Of a DNA stretch of 64,000 bases, positions 51,203 through 59,512 are shown one piece after another; positions within the stretch are counted from its first letter, which is position 1, and each line of letters begins with the position of its first letter. The stretch is from CAIKMD01 sp963702925. Lineage in GTDB: Bacteria; Pseudomonadota; Alphaproteobacteria; ATCC43930; CGMCC-115725. Made by a program: the position numbers and the translations under genes. The notes beneath the pieces were generated by a model that saw only the letters and a program-made list of their open reading frames with translations, was not told the origin of the DNA and searched no databases. The stretch spans positions 4,402,001 to 4,466,000 of the forward strand of contig OY969771.1 in the NCBI GenBank assembly GCA_963702925.1. The letters run 5' to 3'.

Positions 51203-51877
51203 ATGGCGCGTCGCACGCAAACGGCTGACGTTGTCGAGTTTCCGCAGCCGCCGGGCGGGCGGGCGGAGTGGCTTGCCGGCGTGCTGCGCCAGCGGCTTTG
51301 GGGTGGAAACTATCGGCCGCAGCAATGGATCCGCGAGAAAGCGCTGCGCGCCGAATTCGGTCTCTCCAATGGGCCGGTGCGCGAAGCCTTGCAGCTTCTC
51401 GTCGCGGAAGGGCTGCTCGAACGCGTGCCTTATTGCGGCATCCGCGTGCGGGCGCTGAGCGATCGCGAAGTGGTCGAGCTGTTTCAGCTGCGTCTGGGTT
51501 TGCTCGAACTCGCGGCCGAGCTTGCGGCGCGGCGCGGCGACAAGTCGCTGCTCGCGCGAGCGCCCAGCGTCTTGGAACAAGTGCGCCGGAACTTGCGTGC
51601 GACGCCGCGGCCGGCGCCCGGCCATTTGATGGGCTGGGTCGTCGAGGCTTCAGGCAACGAGCAGCTCGCGCGCGCCTGGGAACGGTTGGCCGGACAGGCG
51701 CGCATGTATGTCTATGAATCGACGCGGCGCGCCAGCGATCCCGGCGCCGTGACACGCGAAGCCGAAAAGCTGATCGCCGCGATCGTTGCCGGAAAGCCGG
51801 CACAAGCGCGCAAAGCGGTTCGCCAGTTGACCCAACATCAGCTGCGCGATCTCGGATTGGGTCATTTATTCGCATAA
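51203..51877 (+). CDS. GntR-family transcriptional regulator (FCD/FadR type)
   Basis: This 224-residue regulator has an N-terminal winged helix with IREKALRAEFGLSNGPVREALQLLVAEGLLERVPYCGIRVR, a typical GntR DNA-binding domain. A C-terminal helical FCD-type effector domain follows (EVVELFQLRLGLLELAAELAARRG, EASGNEQLARAWERL). It starts a plus-strand operon with a cupin and two binding-protein genes. It likely senses a small acid and represses the operon; a 16-base palindrome lies before it. Confidence 0.88.
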   Translation: MARRTQTADVVEFPQPPGGRAEWLAGVLRQRLWGGNYRPQQWIREKALRAEFGLSNGPVREALQLLVAEGLLERVPYCGIRVRALSDREVVELFQLRLGLLELAAELAARRGDKSLLARAPSVLEQVRRNLRATPRPAPGHLMGWVVEASGNEQLARAWERLAGQARMYVYESTRRASDPGAVTREAEKLIAAIVAGKPAQARKAVRQLTQHQLRDLGLGHLFA

Positions 51878-51903
51878 GAAGCCACAAGCCAGGGAGAGAG
51901 ACT

Positions 51904-52809
51904 ATGGCATCGGATGTCGTCATTCTCGACACAACGCAGCTCGAGCTTGAATCGGTCCAGCGTGGCCGGGTCAATATGATCAAGCGCAAACGCCTGCCGC
52001 TTGAAACCGGCGTGAAGGGCGTGACCGCCGAGTTCTCGCTGTCGATCGTGCCCGATGGCTATTTCACCCCGCGGCATCGCCATAATTTCGATCAGATCCG
52101 CTACACCTTGTCGGGCGTGCAAAGCACCGGCCATGGCGATCTCGGTCCGGGGGAGATCGGCTATTTCCCCGAGGGCGCGTATTACGGACCGCAGGCGCAG
52201 CAAGGCGAATGCGCGGCCTTGGTGCTGCAGTTCCAGGGCGCCAGCGGCGAGCATCTCCTCAGCAATGAAGAGATGAACGCGACCTATCAGAAGATGCGCG
52301 ATGCCGGCGCGGTGTTCGAGAACGGCATCTACAAGCGCGTGACCGCCACCGGCGGGCGCAAGAACAAGGATTCTTACGTCGCGATCTGGGAAGAGCACGA
52401 AAGCAAGAAGCTGACCTTCCCCGCGCCGCGCTACCGTGCGCCGGTGATGATGCTGCCGCAATATTACCGCTGGGTCGCGGATCGCAAGCGGCCGGGGGTC
52501 GAGACCAAGCATCTCGGCACCTTCACCGAATTGCGCACCGGAATCGGATTCTTCCGCCTGCAGCCTCATGCCGTGCTTGCCGCCGGAACCGAACCGGAGG
52601 CCGAGATTCGCTATCTCGTCGACGGCGCATTCTCTTACGCCGGCAAGAATTGGGGCATCGGCACCTATATGTTCATTCCGCCGGGCGCGGAAACCGGCGC
52701 GCTCGCCTCGTCGACCGGCGCGACCTTCTTCACCATTTCGCTGCCGCTGATCGCGGAGTTTGCCGCAAGACAGAGAGAAAATTCGGCCGCACGCGTCGCG
52801 GCAGAGTGA
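51904..52809 (+). CDS. Cupin-domain protein
   Basis: This 301-residue cytoplasmic protein has a cupin fold. Metal-ligand histidines are in TPRHRHNFDQIRYTLSG, and the second cupin motif is GPGEIGYFPEGAYYGPQ. The C-terminal half holds a second, weaker barrel (RYLVDGAFSYAGKNWGIGTYMFIPPG). Reaction unknown; cupins of this group can be dioxygenases, decarboxylases or sensors. It is 26 bases after gntR and 76 before the next gene. Confidence 0.8.
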   Translation: MASDVVILDTTQLELESVQRGRVNMIKRKRLPLETGVKGVTAEFSLSIVPDGYFTPRHRHNFDQIRYTLSGVQSTGHGDLGPGEIGYFPEGAYYGPQAQQGECAALVLQFQGASGEHLLSNEEMNATYQKMRDAGAVFENGIYKRVTATGGRKNKDSYVAIWEEHESKKLTFPAPRYRAPVMMLPQYYRWVADRKRPGVETKHLGTFTELRTGIGFFRLQPHAVLAAGTEPEAEIRYLVDGAFSYAGKNWGIGTYMFIPPGAETGALASSTGATFFTISLPLIAEFAARQRENSAARVAAE

Positions 52810-52885
52810 GCAACGCCGGGAAGCGGCCAAGCCGTTTCCCGGTCAATCCGCCGGCCAAGGCGGCCGGATCGACAGGGAGGGAAAT

Positions 52886-53869
52886 ATGCGTGGAAAATGG
52901 CGCCGCATGGCGGCGCGAAGGTTTGTCGCGACATTGGGCATGGTCGGCGTCGCGCTGGTCGCGGCACGCGGCGGTCCGGCATGGGCTGCCGATCGGCTGC
53001 GTGTTGGCACGCCGGAAGGCACCGCCTATATGTTTGCGATCCTCGATGTCGGGATCGGGGCGGGGATCTTTGCCAAGCACGATCTCGCGGTGGAAAAGCT
53101 GAACTTCGCCGGCGGCGGCAAGCTGGGCGAGGCGATGTCGGCCGGGGCGCTCGATCTGACCGTCTCGGGAAATACCGACATGGCATTCGTCGCCAAGGGC
53201 TCGCCCGAGAAAGCGGTGGCGGTGACCGCCGCCGCGCCGGTCGAAATGGCGCTCATCGTCCGGATGGATGGCGACATCACGGCGCCCGCCGATCTCAAAG
53301 GCAAGACCATCGGCGTCACCTCGCCGACCTCGCTGACCTCGTGGCTCGCTCTCGCCTTCGCGCGCGGCCAAGGCTGGGGGAGCGACGGCGTGAAGCGCGC
53401 TTATATCGGCGGCATGAGCAGCGAGGTCGCCGGGCTGATGGTCAAGAACGTCGATGCCATTATCGGCCCGGTCGAAGGCGGCTTTCTTTTGGAGGCGAAA
53501 GGGCAGGCGCGTCCGTTGCTCACCTTCGGCAACATGACCTCCTTCATCACCCACCTCATCTATGCCAGCAACGACCTCATCAAGGACCATCCGCAAACCC
53601 TGCGGCGTTTCCTCGCCGCCTGGTTCGAAACCGTGCGATATACGCGCGCCAACCAGAGCGAAACCATACGCTTGACCCAGCCGGCGACCAACCTTCCGCC
53701 CGACATTGCCGCCAAGGTCTACGCGCTCGAGACGCCGGCGCTATCGAGCGACGGCCGCTTCGACCCGAAGGCGGTGGACGCGATCACGCAGTCTTTTCTG
53801 GAGCTTGGCGTGCTCGAGAAGCTGCCGGCCAACAGCAAGGAGCTCTACACCGAGGAATTTCTACCCTAA
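52886..53869 (+). CDS. ABC transporter substrate-binding protein (SsuA/THI5-like)
   Basis: This 327-residue exported binding protein begins at ATG 52886 with GGGAGGG upstream. The signal peptide is about 1-34 (ending PAWA), then ADRLRVGTPEGTAYMFAILDVGIGAGIFAKHDLAVEKLNF and GALDLTVSGNTDMAFVAKG, the family's pattern for periplasmic solute capture. It is followed 7 bases later by another binding-protein gene. No permease or ATPase is visible, so transport partners lie elsewhere. Confidence 0.85.
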   Translation: MRGKWRRMAARRFVATLGMVGVALVAARGGPAWAADRLRVGTPEGTAYMFAILDVGIGAGIFAKHDLAVEKLNFAGGGKLGEAMSAGALDLTVSGNTDMAFVAKGSPEKAVAVTAAAPVEMALIVRMDGDITAPADLKGKTIGVTSPTSLTSWLALAFARGQGWGSDGVKRAYIGGMSSEVAGLMVKNVDAIIGPVEGGFLLEAKGQARPLLTFGNMTSFITHLIYASNDLIKDHPQTLRRFLAAWFETVRYTRANQSETIRLTQPATNLPPDIAAKVYALETPALSSDGRFDPKAVDAITQSFLELGVLEKLPANSKELYTEEFLP

Positions 53870-53876
53870 GGGAAAC

Positions 53877-54905
53877 ATGATCATGATTTGGCGCATGGGA
53901 TGGCGCGGCGCGTTTGCGGCTTTGGTTGGCGCCATTCTCGCGCACGGCCCGGCGCAGGCTCAGCAAAGCCAGCTTATCGACGTGACCATGGCCTTGCCGT
54001 CGGAAGGCCTCGCTTATTCGATGAGCTATATTGCCGATTCCCAAGGTCTTTGGGAAAAACACGGCGTGCGCGTCAAGACCGTGGTCATCGCCGGAATCGG
54101 CGCGACCAATGCGGTGATCGCCGGCAGCGTCGATATCGCTCATGCGTCGGGCGCGACGCTCATACGGGCGGCGGCGCGGGGCCAGCGGCTGCTGGCGATC
54201 GTCGGCGTGCTCAACCGCGCGAGCGTGGAGATCGTGCTGCGCAAATCCATGGCCGAGGAGGAGGGTTTCGAGGCGCAAGCGCCGCTGGAAAAGCGCGCCC
54301 AATTGCTGCGCGGACGGAAGATCTCGATCGACGCGGTCAATTCGATCGATCAGGCCTACCTCAATCTCATCGCGAAGCGCGGCGGCTTCGATCCCGACGC
54401 GATCCCGCTCGCTGTGATGAAGGCCGACAATGCGCTCGCCGCCTTCGCGACCGGCCAGATCGACGGCATGGCCATGTCGCCGCCTTGGCCGCAAAGCTTG
54501 AGTCTCGACGGGCGGGCCGTCACGATTGCCAGCGGCCTCGACGGCGATCCGCCCGATATGGTGCCGCTGACGACTACCGTGGTGCTGACCCGGCCAGAGA
54601 CTTGCGCCAGCCGGCCATTGCTGTGCGAAGGAATCGGCCAGGCGATGAAGGACGCGGGCAGCGTTCTGCGCACCCGTCCCGTCGGCGAGCTGGTGGCGAT
54701 CCTCGCCAAGCGCTTGGCGAATGTCGATCCGAAGCTGATCGCTGCGGTGATCGAAAAAATCCGGAAGGCGACGCCCGATCCGCCAGCAGCGACGATCAAG
54801 GGGCTGGAGAATGCCGAGCGTATCAATGTCGAGGCCGGGTTGTTGAAGCCCGAGGAGCGGCTCGGTTCCTATGACGGGCTCGCCACCGACGCCTTCGTGA
54901 AGTAG
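53877..54905 (+). CDS. ABC transporter substrate-binding protein (NitT/TauT-like)
   Basis: The 342-residue exported protein starts at ATG 53877 (AGGGAAAC upstream). The signal peptide ends near residue 28 (GPAQA). The mature part has MALPSEGLAYSMSYIADSQGLWEKHGVRVKTVVI and AGSVDIAHASGATLIRAAARG, matching NMT1-like binding proteins. It is the last gene of the gntR operon; an 8-base hairpin follows it. Confidence 0.85.
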   Translation: MIMIWRMGWRGAFAALVGAILAHGPAQAQQSQLIDVTMALPSEGLAYSMSYIADSQGLWEKHGVRVKTVVIAGIGATNAVIAGSVDIAHASGATLIRAAARGQRLLAIVGVLNRASVEIVLRKSMAEEEGFEAQAPLEKRAQLLRGRKISIDAVNSIDQAYLNLIAKRGGFDPDAIPLAVMKADNALAAFATGQIDGMAMSPPWPQSLSLDGRAVTIASGLDGDPPDMVPLTTTVVLTRPETCASRPLLCEGIGQAMKDAGSVLRTRPVGELVAILAKRLANVDPKLIAAVIEKIRKATPDPPAATIKGLENAERINVEAGLLKPEERLGSYDGLATDAFVK

Positions 54906-54929
54906 CGCGCTGCGGCGTGCGTTCGCGCG

Positions 54930-54958
54930 AACTTCCACGCGAATCGGCGATGGAAGTT
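54930..54958 (+). terminator. Hairpin after the gntR-cupin-SBP operon
   Basis: AACTTCCA-N13-TGGAAGTT forms a perfect 8-base stem 25 bases after the last gene. There is no T-run, so it may slow rather than stop transcription. Confidence 0.4.
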
Positions 54959-54986
54959 GGGCTCGGCGCCGAGTGGAAAATGATCG

Positions 54987-55012
54987 TTAAAGCATGGTTA
55001 ATAGGTGATTAA
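54987..55012. promoter_or_regulatory. Tandem CtrA boxes without an obvious target gene
   Basis: Three TTAA words are spaced 7 bases apart (TTAA-AGCATGG-TTAA-TAGGTGA-TTAA), giving two overlapping perfect CtrA boxes. 15 bases later is GCCGGGAAATTTT, like the beginning of the ftr-like element near 16729, after which the sequence turns AT-rich. It looks like the left half of a flagellar or cell-cycle promoter cut off by the accessory segment. Confidence 0.5.
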
Positions 55013-55114
55013 GGCTGACTGGAACGCCGGGAAATTTTCTCCAAGTCATTGAAATTATTTGTCTTCGATAAGAACATAAAAGGCACATATATACTTGAAA
55101 AAAGAGAGCCTTTT

Positions 55115-55390
55115 ATGACAAAACAGGAACGTTGCGAACGTCGCGCCCAAAATCACACAAAAACATCGCGAATAGGGAAATCAGCCCGAGACGAGAATAA
55201 AACGCGAATCGATTCTGAAATAACCGAACCAATGCTGGCTGCGGGTGCCGAAATCATTGGCGGCCAATTTGGACAGATTACGACTTTCGAGCCATGGCTT
55301 GCGCGGGACGTGGCAAGGCAGGTCTTTCAGGCCATGTTGGGTCTGGCACCGGGCTGCTCAACATCCGTCCGAGATCACGAACGAAGCTAG
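55115..55390 (+). CDS. Possible small basic protein (uncertain)
   Basis: An open frame of 91 codons from ATG 55115 has GAGAG about 9 bases upstream. The product is Arg/Lys/Glu-rich at the start (MTKQERCERRAQNHTKTSR) and ends in a hydrophobic helix. Its last third overlaps the 3' end of the HEPN-like gene on the other strand, so at most one of the two ends may be right. Family unknown. It could equally be non-coding. Confidence 0.25.
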   Translation: MTKQERCERRAQNHTKTSRIGKSARDENKTRIDSEITEPMLAAGAEIIGGQFGQITTFEPWLARDVARQVFQAMLGLAPGCSTSVRDHERS

Positions 55391-55892
55391 TCAGGCTTCC
55401 GATGTTTTTGATGTAGGAACCAAACTCTGCCTTCAAATCTCTTCCCTGAAGCGATTTTGCGCGAGAGTCCCCGCTCCAAATGTACGGGACGAATTTAAAT
55501 CCTTCTTCTGGGTCCATTGTCACAGCGTATGGTGCATGAACGGCGTCGTTGCGGTTATTTTCGAGAGAATTTGCGCGACCTAATGCCCACTGAAGTTCCT
55601 CAACGAACTTAGATTTTTTCTGGCCAAACTTTTGTAACGCGACGGCCAGAACCATTGCTCTCTTCGATCTATCATTCGGCACCGCATTCCAAGCAGCCAA
55701 CCCAAGGCTTCTCCCTTCAGGGTCCATAATTTCAGCGAATATTTCTCCTAATTGAACATGTAGCGACGACCACGCTAGGGCGATATGGCCAATATCCGCT
55801 GCGTGGCTTTTCCGAATGTCATCGAGCCATCTTATCTCTTTTTCTGACGGCAGTTTTACGCCCGACCGTTTTTTGGTACTCTTTGCTGCCAT
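55278..55892 (-). CDS. HEPN-like hypothetical protein of the accessory segment
   Basis: This 204-residue soluble protein starts at ATG 55892 with GGAGGA upstream. It is mostly helical (residues about 30-55, DIGHIALAWSSLHVQLGEIFAEIM; 85-112). Residues 111-119 are ENNRNDAVH, fitting the R-x4-H motif (R114, H119) of HEPN ribonuclease domains found in toxins and defence proteins. The resemblance is short. Lower G+C than neighbours and location beside a transposase suggest transfer. No antitoxin nucleotidyltransferase is visible next to it. Confidence 0.5.
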   Translation of the reverse strand: MAAKSTKKRSGVKLPSEKEIRWLDDIRKSHAADIGHIALAWSSLHVQLGEIFAEIMDPEGRSLGLAAWNAVPNDRSKRAMVLAVALQKFGQKKSKFVEELQWALGRANSLENNRNDAVHAPYAVTMDPEEGFKFVPYIWSGDSRAKSLQGRDLKAEFGSYIKNIGSLTSFVRDLGRMLSSPVPDPTWPERPALPRPAQAMARKS

Positions 55893-56070
55893 GAACATTC
55901 CTCCCGACGACCCATTGGCTGACGCAAAGCGCATCATGGGGAACCTTGCGCGGACACCGCACAAGCCCCACGAGCCGCTAGAGGGTAAGCCGAAACCTAG
56001 CCCTAGGTCGAAATCGAGGTAAGCCAAAATCTCCGCGAGCCAAGCGAGATCGCGCTTAGTTACGCGACGC

Positions 56071-57024
56071 TTACGCGCTTTTCCGGCTTCCAGTAGTCCG
56101 CCGATAGGTCAAACGCTTCCCGGCAATGCCTTGCATGATGCGGTTTACGCGCTCTGCATCCTCGATGCCACGAGCGGAACGGTTTGAATAACGGAAGCTG
56201 AACTCGGTCAGATAGCGTTGCAGATGTTGCTCGCTGCAATGCTGGTAAACGCCGACCATGCCGCGACGAAAGATCGAAAAGAAGCCTTCAACGCTATTTG
56301 TGGTCACATCACCGCGCGCGTATTCCTTTTTCGAGTGGTTCACCGCTTCGTGCTTGGAGAACTCGCGGCCCGGCTTGTCATAATGGTGGGCCTCGTCGGT
56401 ATGAAGGCGGCTATCAAGGACGATGTTCTCGAATAGTGTCTTGCGGATCGTCTTGGTGTCCAATTCCTCGACATGGAAGGCGCGGGCAGGGCCTTTGCGC
56501 TCGACCAGGGCGATCACCTTGCGCTTGGTCGCATAGCCGCGCAGTTGTTGCCAGCCCTTGCCGTTCACAAACACCTCGCGCGGCTTGCCGATAAACAGCT
56601 CGTCGGCCTCGACCACCTTGTCCTTGCCGCCTAGCGGTTCTGGATCGTACTGAACCATCGCTTCACGGATGCGCATGGTCATGAACCACGCCGTCTTGTA
56701 GGTGACGCCCAACAAGCGGTGCAGTTGGTGAGTGCTGATCCCCTTCTTGCTGGAGCCGAGCAGGTGGGAGGCGAGCCACCATTTGGTCAGCGGCACCTTC
56801 GAACGTTCGAACACGCTCCCGACCGTGACCGTGAACTGGCCCTTGCAGTGGTTGCAATACCAGAGGCCGGGACGGTGCGATTTCTTGGTCCCCTCGACCT
56901 TCGCGAGTCGGTCTGTTGCACCGCAATGCGGGCAGATCGGACCATTGGGCCAGCGGGCGGCCTCTAGGGCTTCGCGGGCCGCATTTTCGTCGGTAAAGAT
57001 CGGGTTTTGAAGATCGGCACTCAT
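56071..57024 (-). mobile_element. IS1595-family transposase
   Basis: This 317-residue DDE transposase is of the IS1595 (ISXO2-like) group. It has an N-terminal zinc ribbon C-P-H-C (residues 31-34) and C-N-H-C (57-60), then VEADELFIGK (first Asp), LHTDEAHHY (second Asp) and NSVEGFFSIFRRGMVGVYQH (Glu) at the catalytic core. The gene is complete and has its own promoter (57048-57076). I could not define the terminal inverted repeats or a target duplication by eye, so the ends of the element are not given; the coordinates are those of the gene. Confidence 0.88.
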
Positions 57025-57047
57025 TGGTATCTCCCTTAAGTGCCTTC

Positions 57048-57076
57048 AATCTATCCCGGAATCATACTTTTGTCAA
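57048..57076 (-). promoter_or_regulatory. Promoter of the IS1595 transposase
   Basis: On the minus strand TTGACA (57076-57071) and TAGATT (57053-57048) are 17 bases apart, close to a sigma-70 consensus. The -35 lies in an inverted repeat ATACTT-N5-AAGTAT (57064-57080). GGGAGATACCA precedes the ATG at 57024. Confidence 0.6.
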
Positions 57077-57184
57077 GTATCTATATGGGACATAAAAAGA
57101 ACTTGCATCACTGAGAACAAACCACGTACGATCACTTCACTTCACGGCGAACGCCGATGGCCCTATGACATGAGGAGTTCGGGA

Positions 57185-58255
<1,071 letters not shown>

Positions 58256-58283
58256 TACAGCCCCCACGCATTTCCTCTGGCTT

Positions 58284-59282
58284 TCAAACTGAACGGCGCC
58301 TCGCTTTGCTGCGGCGCCGTTTTTCTTTGGCTGGAGAGGCGGTGGCAAGCGCCAATTCCCAGGTTTGCCCGACGAGATCTTGTCCGAAGCTGCGATGCGG
58401 CGCCTCATCGGCGAGCTTGAACCCCGCCGCTTCATACAGATGCCGCGCGGCATGAAGCACGCTGTTGGTCCAAAGTACAACTCTGCGATACCCCGCTTGT
58501 CGAGCGAAGCGGATGCATTCATCGACCAGTTTCTTGCCGATGCCGAGACCGCGCGCTCGCTTCTCGACCAGCAGCATGCGTAGCTGGGCCGTGCGCCGCG
58601 ATTGCTTGACGAGGAATGCGGAGCCGACAATGTCGCCGTCGATCTCCGCAATCCAGCAGCGTTCGGTCTTCGGATCGAATTTGCGGATGAAGCGTGCGGC
58701 AATCTCGGCGACGAAAGCCTCGAACTCCTCGTTCCAGCCATATTCCCCGGCATAGAGCGCGGCATGGCGACCAATCACCCACCCCATGTCGCCGGGGCGG
58801 TGGGGACGAAGCAGGAAAGGGGCGGGCGGCTGCGGCGCGGCATCGACCGGGAGCACCGCTTGGATCTGCTGCATCGCGGCCAGCAGCTGCCGTTGTTGGG
58901 CCTCTGTCAAAGGGCGCAGCATGGTTGCGATCTCGGCGCGCGCGCGTGTATCGAGCGGTGTATAGGCCTCACGTCCCGCCGCGCTGAGCGAGAGAATCTG
59001 CTGCCGGCCGTCCGCCGCCGAGGCCGCTTTCGTCAGAAGCCCGCGCTGTTCGAAGCCGCGCAGGATACGGCTGAGATAGCCGGCATCGAGCCCAAGCTCT
59101 TTGCCGAGCATGGTTGCGGTGAGATGATCGCGCTGCGCCAGCTCATAGAGAATCCGTGCCTCGGCGAGCGAAAACGTGCTGTCGAGCAGCCCTTCCCGCA
59201 GCACGCCGATCTGCTTGGTGTAAAAGCGATTGAAGCCGCGGATGGCTGCGATGCGACGTTCCTGGTCGGACAAAGCTGGCAT
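58284..59282 (-). CDS. MarR-GNAT fusion (helix-turn-helix plus acetyltransferase)
   Basis: This 332-residue bifunctional protein has an N-terminal MarR-type winged helix (about 20-140: LAQRDHLTATMLGKELGLDAGYLSRILRGFEQRGLL). The C-terminal GNAT acetyltransferase domain (about 155-315) has LLVEKRARGLGIGKKLVDECIRFARQAGYRRVVLWTNSVL, where R-x-x-G-x-G/A is the acetyl-CoA loop. ATG 59282 is preferred over an upstream TTG at 59321. Its 3' end overlaps the recA terminator (convergent). Such fusions are widespread; the acetyl acceptor is unknown. Confidence 0.88.
   Translation of the reverse strand: MPALSDQERRIAAIRGFNRFYTKQIGVLREGLLDSTFSLAEARILYELAQRDHLTATMLGKELGLDAGYLSRILRGFEQRGLLTKAASAADGRQQILSLSAAGREAYTPLDTRARAEIATMLRPLTEAQQRQLLAAMQQIQAVLPVDAAPQPPAPFLLRPHRPGDMGWVIGRHAALYAGEYGWNEEFEAFVAEIAARFIRKFDPKTERCWIAEIDGDIVGSAFLVKQSRRTAQLRMLLVEKRARGLGIGKKLVDECIRFARQAGYRRVVLWTNSVLHAARHLYEAAGFKLADEAPHRSFGQDLVGQTWELALATASPAKEKRRRSKARRRSV
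58293..58325 (+). terminator. Rho-independent terminator of recA
   Basis: ACGGCGCC-N12-GGCGCCGT is a perfect 8-base stem followed by TTTTC. It lies 38 bases after the recA stop and inside the last codons of the opposite MarR-GNAT gene. Confidence 0.75.
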
Positions 59283-59512
59283 AGCCGTCCCGAGCACGAA
59301 TGATGCCCATGCCTTTATCAATTAATTACTTGCTAAAGTCAAATAAATGAAGGGGATCAAAGCGTAGGCGGATTGCGTGTGGATCGACCGCAAATTTGCC
59401 GGGCGCGGCCGCGCGTGGCGGCTTGTCGCGCCGAGTCCCGCACCTGGACAGCCCCGACCCATCCCCGTAAAAACCTGTTGGCGCGCGACGGTGGAAGGGT
59501 CAGATTAGAAGC
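59283..59512. other. Intergenic region between MarR-GNAT gene and alaS
   Basis: On the minus strand, TTGACT (59342-59337) and TGATAA (59320-59315) spaced 16 bases apart are a likely promoter of the MarR-GNAT gene. On the alaS side I see no clear promoter, T-box or riboswitch. GCAAATTTGC (59390-59399) is a small palindrome of unknown meaning. Confidence 0.4.

Noticed and set aside
57090..57114. Possible SOS box upstream of recA (GAAC...GAAC)
   Set aside because: The two GAAC words are 12 bases apart, not 7 as in the alphaproteobacterial LexA site.
59386..59402. CCGCAAATTTGCCGGG upstream of alaS as an ftr-like site
   Set aside because: Spacer and arms differ from the repeated element and no sigma-54 promoter is next to it.
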